Origin: Malaya genurostris
Taxonomy: Eukaryota > Arthropoda > Insecta > Diptera > Culicidae
Reading direction: 5' to 3'
DNA length: 64,000 nucleotides
Assembly (NCBI RefSeq): GCF_030247185.1
Contig: NC_080572.1
Coordinates: 183,610,866 to 183,674,865, forward strand
Part shown: positions 58,616-64,000 of the stretch, in pieces
Layout of the letters: every line of letters starts with the position of its first letter
How positions within the stretch are numbered: position 1 is the first letter of the stretch
Program-made: the position numbers and the translations under genes
Notes under the pieces: generated by a model
Database searches by the model: none
The model's input: only the letters and a program-made list of their open reading frames with translations
Told to the model about the DNA's origin: nothing

Positions 58616-59553
58616 CGAGGTCTGTTCAAAAAGTTCCCGGATTTTTTTAATTGCGCGCGTCTGGAGAGTCCGATGGTCAAAATTTTTTTTTATTGTGTTG
58701 GTACATATGTCCTTAATGTATGGCGAAATTTTCAGCTGTATTCATTGTTTACATTCTGTCTTGTAGCGGCTGGTGTAGACGTGTTTTTTTGAGCTCGGCG
58801 ATTTTTGTTAGTTTAAACAATGGAAGAATTGAAGAGTCAAAGAATTTGTATTAAATTTTGCGTGAAAAATGAAATAAAGTGTAACCAAGTGTGCGAAATG
58901 TTACAGAGAGCCTACGGTGAGTCTGCTATGAAAAAAAAACAAGTGTTTACGAGTGGTATAAGCGTTTCCAAGATGGCCGCGAAGACGTTGAAGACGACGA
59001 ACGCTCCGGTCGACCCAGCACGTCAATAATCGATGAAAATGTGGGAAAAGTGGAAAAAATGATTATGGATGATCGCCGAATCACTATTAGAGAAGTTGCT
59101 GATGAAGTTGGCATATCAGTTGGCTCATGCCATCATATGTTTTCAAATGTTTTGGGCATGAAACGAGTGGCAGCAAAATTCGTTCCAAAACTGCTGAATT
59201 TCATCGTTACTTATTCGTGATTTTTTGGCTAAAAACAAGACTTTAATCATGCCCCAACCTCCTTATTCACCAGATATCGCTCCGTGTGATTTTTTCCTGT
59301 TCCCAAAGTTGAGGAGACCCATGAAAGTACAGCGTTTTTCATCGATTGAAGAGATAAAGGCAGAATCGCTGAGAGTGCTACAGAGCATTACAAAAAGTGA
59401 CTATCAGGGGTGTTTCGAAGACTGGAAAAAACGCTGGCATAAGTGTATTATATCTAGGGGGGATTACTTTGAAGGGGACCATATAGATGTAGACGAATAA
59501 ATAAATATTTTTTAGAAAAATGAGAATTCCGGGTACTTTTTGAACAGACCTCG
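58616..59553 (+). mobile_element. Mariner-family transposon, internally deleted
   Basis: Inverted ends CGAGGTCTGTTCAAAAAGT with CCCGGA following, nearly identical at both sides (one mismatch in about 26), flanked by TA (58614-58615 and 59554-59555). 938 bp. Well-preserved ends suggest a fairly young copy that may still be mobilised by an active transposase. Confidence 0.88.
58820..59500 (+). pseudogene. Mariner transposase remnant, catalytic core deleted
   Basis: From ATG 58820: EELKSQRICIKFCVKNEIKC and EMLQRAYGESAMKKKQVF, the first mariner helix-turn-helix. A frameshift follows, then RTIDERRSGRP-type sequence and ITIREVADEVGISVGSCH (about 59080-59135) in another frame. The first and second catalytic Asp regions are missing. 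From 59225: MPQPPYSPDIAPCDFFLFPK with the third Asp, then FSSIEEIKAES and KKRWHKCIISRGDYFEGD. Inactive. Confidence 0.85.
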
Positions 59554-59921
59554 TAGACAGCGTCGCTCCCACTCTAGTGCAGTTCAGAGCAGTCACAACC
59601 GATATGACTGTCCAGTTATAGAAATGTCATGACATTTCAAGCTCGCGACATTTTCAAAAACCTTGAACGAAAATAAATGCAACAGCTATACCTATCCAGA
59701 ATATACGTACACTACCGCAGAGCGAACGGTGTGGCTTTGACTGCTGTGAGAGAGTGCGACAAAATGAATGTTGCTGTCGTGTGTCGTGGCTCTCACGACT
59801 GCACCTAGCTATCGTGTCATTGTGTGTTGGCCACTGTTAAACGTAGCAGCTGAGCGGATCGTTGCAGTGGCTGTCTTGTGCTTAGCCAGTTAAAAAAAAA
59901 AGTCAAATTTTCGCACCCCTT

Positions 59922-59929
59922 ATGTCAAG
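59922..59929. repeat. 8 bp target duplication (right) of hAT-like element
   Basis: ATGTCAAG; see 58035-58042. Confidence 0.88.
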
Positions 59930-62026
59930 TATCTTAAATTCAATGGAAGAGTTTTCCCCACTTGAAAAATATGACTTCCTCGTTTGTTCGATTCTGGAGG
60001 CCGCTGAACAAGCACAAACCAAACTATTTCTTGGTCCATCTAACAGAAGGCCTCCAAACCCTTGGTGGGACAAAGAATGCTCAGATGCTAAACACGCGAA
60101 ACAAAATACTTTCAAGATGTTTTTAAAACGAGGAGGAACTCCTCAAAATTCTTGACTTCAGAGCATACTTCGGGCCAAGAAATGTAGCTATTGGAGACAT
60201 TTTGTGGAAGGTTTGTCAAGAGAAACCTCAATGAGCACTCTTTGGAGTACGGCCAGACGAATGAGGAATCGTAACGTAGGAAATGAGAGTGAGGAATACT
60301 CGAATCGATGGATATTTGATTTTCCGAGGAAATTTTGTCCAGATTCTGTTCCTACGCATAGCATTATTAGGGAGTCTTCTCGAAACAATGGTACCATTGA
60401 TAGCCCCTTTTCAATGATGGAATTTTCCATAGCACTCATGTCTTGTAACAATAACGCTCCTGGGTTGGACAGAATTAAATTCAACTTGGTGAAGAAACTG
60501 CCCGACCTTGCAAGAAGACGTTTGTTGGAATTGTTCAACAATTTTCTTGAGCAAAATATTGTTCCACCTGACTGGAGGCAAGTGAAAGTTATCGCCATTC
60601 AAAAGCCGGGGAAACCAGCTTCCAATCACAACTCATATAGACCCATTGCAATGTTGTCCTGTATCAGAAAATTGATCGAAAAAATTATTCTTCGACGTTT
60701 CGACACTTGGGTCGAGATGAAAGGTTTGTTGTCAGATACTCAGGTTGGTTTCCGTTGAAATAAAGGGACGAATGATTGCCTTGCATTACTTTCGTCTGAC
60801 ATCCAAATTGCCTTCGCTCAAAAACAACAAATAGCATCTGTATTTTTAGACATTAAAGAAGCAATTCAAGATATATTCCTTATCCGTGACAGCCTCCCAA
60901 ATGTCCCTGACTCAACTTTATTTTTCGACACATCCATGCAGCGCGAAGTAAATCCCAAAAATATTTTTAAGTAAGTTCAGGCATATTGACTCTGAGAAAA
61001 TGTTTTTCACGGACGGATCACGAATTGAAGAGGCTACTGGGTTTGGTATATTCAACAATAATGTTTTGGTTTCATTTAGGCTTCAAGAACCTGCATCTGT
61101 TTATATAGCAGAGTTAGCAGCAGTTCATTATAGTTTGAGTGTAATTGTCACATTATCTCCAAACCATTATTTTCTGTTCCCCAGATAGTCTGAGTGCAAT
61201 TGAAGCCATTCGCTCAAACGCTGCTGGCAAAAATGAACCGTTTTTCTTGGGCAAAATAAAACAGTGTCTGAACGACATATTGAACAACAATTATCAAAGT
61301 TGGGTCCCGCGTCATTGCTTCATTCCAGGCAATGAAAGAGCCGATAGTTTTGCCAAACGTGGTGCTATTGAAGGCGAAATTTATGAGCGACCGATTGCTT
61401 TCAACGAATTCTATAGCGCGTACCGCCAAAGAACACTTGCTAGCTGGCAAGCTTCTTGGGATAAAGATGATCTGGGTCGGTGGATGCACTCAATTATCCC
61501 TAAAATATCGACAAAAACATGGTTCAGAGGACTGGATGTAAGTAGAGACATCATTTGTGTGATGTCCAGACTCATGTCCAATCACTACACGTTAGATGCA
61601 CACCTTTCTCGAATTGGATTTTCCGAGACTAATCATTGTGCTTGTGGCGAAGGCTATCGCGATATTGATCATGTCATGATCATGCGTGGAGTACCGTGAT
61701 GTCAGATCTCAACTAATAAATTCCTTGCGTACCCAAGGTAGACTATCCAATGTCCCAGTTCGAGACATTCTTGCTTGTCGTGATTTTTCTTACATAAACC
61801 TGCTTTATCATTTCATATAGACAATTGAAGTTCTGACTCCTACTGCGTCCATTAGTTCATCCAATAGCAAAATTTTAATATAAATGGTGTGCGGATAAAA
61901 ACAAACTCAAAATAGGTTACGAAATCAACAATAAAATGTATAAAAATTTCAGCTTTTTTATAATTTATAGCATAAAAAAGACCTTATTGTACAATACTGT
62001 AAATTACAGTACGGGTACGAGCGTTA

Positions 62027-62510
62027 TCTATACTCCTTGAAATCCCTTACAGTATGGGTATTTTCGGAAAGGATTTGATGTGGTACCATATAAACGATGT
62101 TTGTGATCGTATCGAATCCAAGATGGCCACTTCCAGTCTATTGATGTTCTTTGAAAATTTTCACAATATGGGTGTTTTCAGAACAGATTTGGTGTGTAGG
62201 TACCAAGAAAAAAATATTTGTGGTCGTTTTGAAATTCAATTCTTTCCGAAAATATTTATATTGTAAAGGTTTTCCAGAAATATCAACAGACCGGAAGAAG
62301 CCATCTTGGATTTCAGAACCACCTCAAACATCGTTTTTTGACATCTACTTATCAATCCCGTTCCGAAAATACCGATATTGTAAGTTGAGTTTCCAAAATA
62401 CCTCAAACTTCATTATCCGGAATCTACTCTTTAAACCCGTTCCAAAAATACCCATATTGTAGTAGTTTCTATGGAATATAAATGAGCCGGAAATCGCTTT
62501 CCATGTAAGC
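62027..62510. repeat. Continuation of the 115 bp repeat, with units turned around
   Basis: TCTATACT duplication (62027-62034), then two direct units (tatgggtattttcgg at 62052, tatgggtgttttcag at 62167), then two units in the opposite orientation (ttccgaaaataccgatattgt at about 62361, ttccaaaaatacccatattgt at about 62439). The turning point is near 62260, so with 54170-54532 this was one foldback-like array before element 2 inserted. Confidence 0.65.
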
Positions 62511-62900
62511 CAAAACCTCTTTTTACGAAGTAGGTTCGTAAAAAAAGATTACGTTATTTTGGAAACGGAGGTTTGGGTACTCAGGTGATAATGTCAGTTC
62601 GATTATGCTGCAGAGATTACTTACCAATTTTTTGTCCTTTTATTATCAGCACACTGTATTGCCTAATTGGATGGATTTAACGACGCAACCCTTCTTAAAT
62701 CCTATGAGACAAACTATTAATAAAAAATATGTCGACAGAAATATCCGCAAGAATCCGAAATAATTATCTTAAAGCTTACGGTAGTCATAACAAACTAATT
62801 GGTTAATTAGTTAAGTGAAGCTATCTAGTCTACTCAAGCACCTCATAAAGTACTCGGAAAATCCGGCAAATACCTCTGAACCAATCATAAATCTCATTTC
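62511..62900. other. Unassigned AT-rich sequence
   Basis: Apart from a short hairpin (tttttacgaagtaggttcgtaaaaaa at about 62520-62546) I see nothing in it. Confidence 0.4.
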
Positions 62901-63600
62901 CCGCTCATATCCCTATCATGCACAGAACGCTTCGAAACCCCTTCTGCAAACATCCAAGGGGGGAAAATATGGCCATCGCTGAATTTCTCCCATCCGAAAT
63001 ACGAAATCTCGGAACCCCAAACCAACAAGGCTCTCGTCATCATCATCATCATCCTCATAATCACTGCTGTAGCCCCTTTCCCGTAGGTGGTTAAATAGAC
63101 TCGACTCGACTGAGCCCTTCCACCGGTCGGACTTGTGCTCGGAAAGTGAAAACATAAACAGAATTAAAGAGGCGGTGAAGTGATACAAGTTGCCACCGAA
63201 AAACGGTAATCCCTCTTTTTCTCGCACAAACAACTTTTCGTCATGATAGGCTGCGGAGGCTAAAAGTTTTGGCTCTTGATAAAAGTTCCCCATGTCGTTT
63301 CTACGTTTCGGATTCGATGAGGTCGATGCGGATGAGACGGTGGAAGGAACAATTGTTGCGCCAAGGAGCGTCACAGGAGTTGAGCTGTGCAAACAAAGAA
63401 AATCCTCTGGGCGGCAGGCCGACCGAAACTTGCCGAGTGGTTATTTAAAGGGGTGAATGGAGACAATCGTTTGACGGTGAAAATTTGTGGAAATGATGAA
63501 TACCGAATGGAACACTTGGGAACTTTTCACATACGAAAAATGTTAGCTTTGTTTTCGAAGTTGAAGCAGGATGGCACGAGGTCAGCCCGAGTGTTGTAAC
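62901..63600. other. GC-richer unique block, unassigned
   Basis: Open on the minus strand for 158 codons (63392-62916, MHSSTPVTLLGATIVPSTVSS..., with an acidic run encoded by a CAT repeat at 63035-63055) and on the plus strand for 70 codons (63387-63599). No domain is recognised. Conserved non-coding DNA, part of an unseen gene, or chance. Confidence 0.3.
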
Positions 63601-64000
63601 GCGTGATGAAACTGTAATGGAATACCATAAATCGTTTCAATGTTCACTTTAATTAATCACCATTTAAATCTTCGTAATTGAATTTCGCTCGATGATGGAT
63701 TTCTTCTGTTGGTTTGTGATGTAAGAGTACACTGGAAAAATGACTCCGTAGAATGTGCATTCACGCGCAAACATCGCCGATAAGAAATTATGATTAATGA
63801 ACGGCATTCGACGACCTTTTGTCAGTTAATGGATACCATTTGTATTTCGGATGTGGATGTAAAAATCAAAAAATTGAAATGAAACGCATTCTGACACTTT
63901 GCACTAATTATACAACATTTATTAAACATTTTATTCATTGCTTGAAATAAGTTTTGTTCGGTATTTTTCCTTACAAGAATTAAAACTACAGTACATTTAA
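63601..64000. other. Unassigned AT-rich sequence at window end
   Basis: No ORF, repeat end or RNA gene seen. Confidence 0.4.

Larger units (their letters stand above)
58043..59921. mobile_element. Non-autonomous hAT-like element with nested insertions
   Basis: Left end CAGGGTTGCGAAC; right end read inverted AAGGGGTGCGAAA (10 of 13 alike). The perfect 8 bp duplication and CAGGG-type start fit hAT. The element core has no transposase; it has gctctcatgacattttctctcg and tgtcatgacattt words repeated on both sides (58155-58180 and 59625-59640) as subterminal inverted motifs. It holds the LINE 3' fragment and the mariner below. Confidence 0.8.
57276..61850 (+). pseudogene. ORF2 remnant of I-like copy 3
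   Basis: Endonuclease 57276-58042 (LQWNCRSI, FGDFNSHV, LHGSDHLPIII), with Trp of ETWL changed to a TGA stop near 57415. After the hAT-like insertion: the linker and RT fingers (59935-60758, QKPGKPASNHNSYRPIA) with a stop in FRRNKG and frameshifts near 60150. Then the RT core deletion, then RNase H (FFTDGSRIEEATG, AELAAVHYSLSV, SLSAIEAIRSN, CFIPGNERADS) with frameshifts near 61185 and 61675. Inactive. Confidence 0.87.
56600..61985 (+). mobile_element. I-like retrotransposon, copy 3, 5'-truncated and decayed
   Basis: Starts inside ORF1 at the second zinc knuckle and runs to the end of ORF2. It is split by the hAT-like element 58043-59921. In its ORF1 it is closer to copy 2 than to copy 1 (CIKCQGPH, DKDIEKCVYCGESPHDDLSVC). 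About 0.95 kb of RT is deleted near 60861, where the motif-A Asp region (FLDIKEA) joins sequence matching 20850. The right limit is approximate. No poly(A) or target duplication is seen. Confidence 0.88.
54541..62026. mobile_element. TAACGCTCGTAT transposon, copy 2, with nested insertions
   Basis: Ends TAACGCTCGTAT (54541) and TACGAGCGTTA (62016-62026). Orientation is opposite to copy 1: 54541-54660 matches the right end of copy 1, and the sequence at 61985-62026 matches its left end. It contains the foldback 54690-55090, a dispersed repeat (about 55190-56210) and I-like copy 3 (about 56600-61985). Without these it would be about 1.1 kb, like copy 1. Confidence 0.82.

Overview
This is a gene-poor, AT-rich stretch of insect nuclear DNA, most likely from a culicine mosquito (an Aedes-type genome). 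No host gene can be supported. The case for a mosquito rests on the repeats: a LOA-clade non-LTR retrotransposon resembling the Aedes Lian family, RNase H-bearing I-superclade retrotransposons, an RTE element, a D37E-type Tc1-like element, two mariners, tRNA-like foldback modules, and the dispersed degenerate 'GCCTTTCT...AGAAAGGC / ccatctccgagaaaat / attcaaatgaaaggtc' repeats. The species is inference.

Layout. 1-12.2 kb: a giant palindrome (arms about 1.19 kb, loop with a 300 bp TA microsatellite) whose left arm is split by a full-length I-like retrotransposon (copy 1, minus strand, 13 bp target duplication). Copy 1 is itself split by an internally deleted Lian-like element that duplicated 216 bp of its target exactly. 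14.2-15.4 kb: another piece of the palindrome-arm family with a decayed D37E transposon. 16.2-22.2 kb: a second full-length I-like element (copy 2, plus strand), broken only by a 10 bp deletion in the RNase H region. 22.2-29.3 kb: AT-rich DNA without recognisable genes. 29.3-30.8 kb: a 159 bp tandem repeat, a Harbinger-like MITE and a short degenerate repeat. 31.2-34.5 kb: a dead RTE element. 34.5-36.0 kb: a foldback element with a CR1/Jockey-like fragment inside. 37.3-39.6 kb: a dispersed repeat with nested MITEs. 42.9-44.0 kb: a 1.1 kb DNA transposon with TAACGCTCGTAT ends and an 8 bp duplication. 44.9-49.5 kb: a near full-length Lian-like element with one in-frame TAG between its RT and RNase H domains. 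52.3-53.4 kb: a dead mariner. 54.5-62.0 kb: a second TAACGCTCGTAT element containing a foldback, a dispersed repeat and a third I-like copy. That copy is split by a hAT-like element which itself contains a mariner and a LINE 3' fragment. 62.0-64.0 kb: inverted 115 bp repeats and unassigned sequence.

How the parts work together. The only proteins here are mobile-element proteins. The I-like elements encode a gag-like RNA-binding ORF1 with three zinc knuckles, overlapping by 8 nt (ATGGATAA) an ORF2 carrying endonuclease, reverse transcriptase and RNase H. The Lian-like element encodes endonuclease, RT and RNase H in one frame. Order of events can be read from the nesting: palindrome, then I-like copy 1, then the short Lian-like element; and separately TAACGCTCGTAT element, then I-like copy 3, then hAT-like element, then mariner. 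The exact 216 bp duplication, and an ORF2 in copy 1 that is open throughout apart from that insertion, suggest recent activity of both retrotransposon families.
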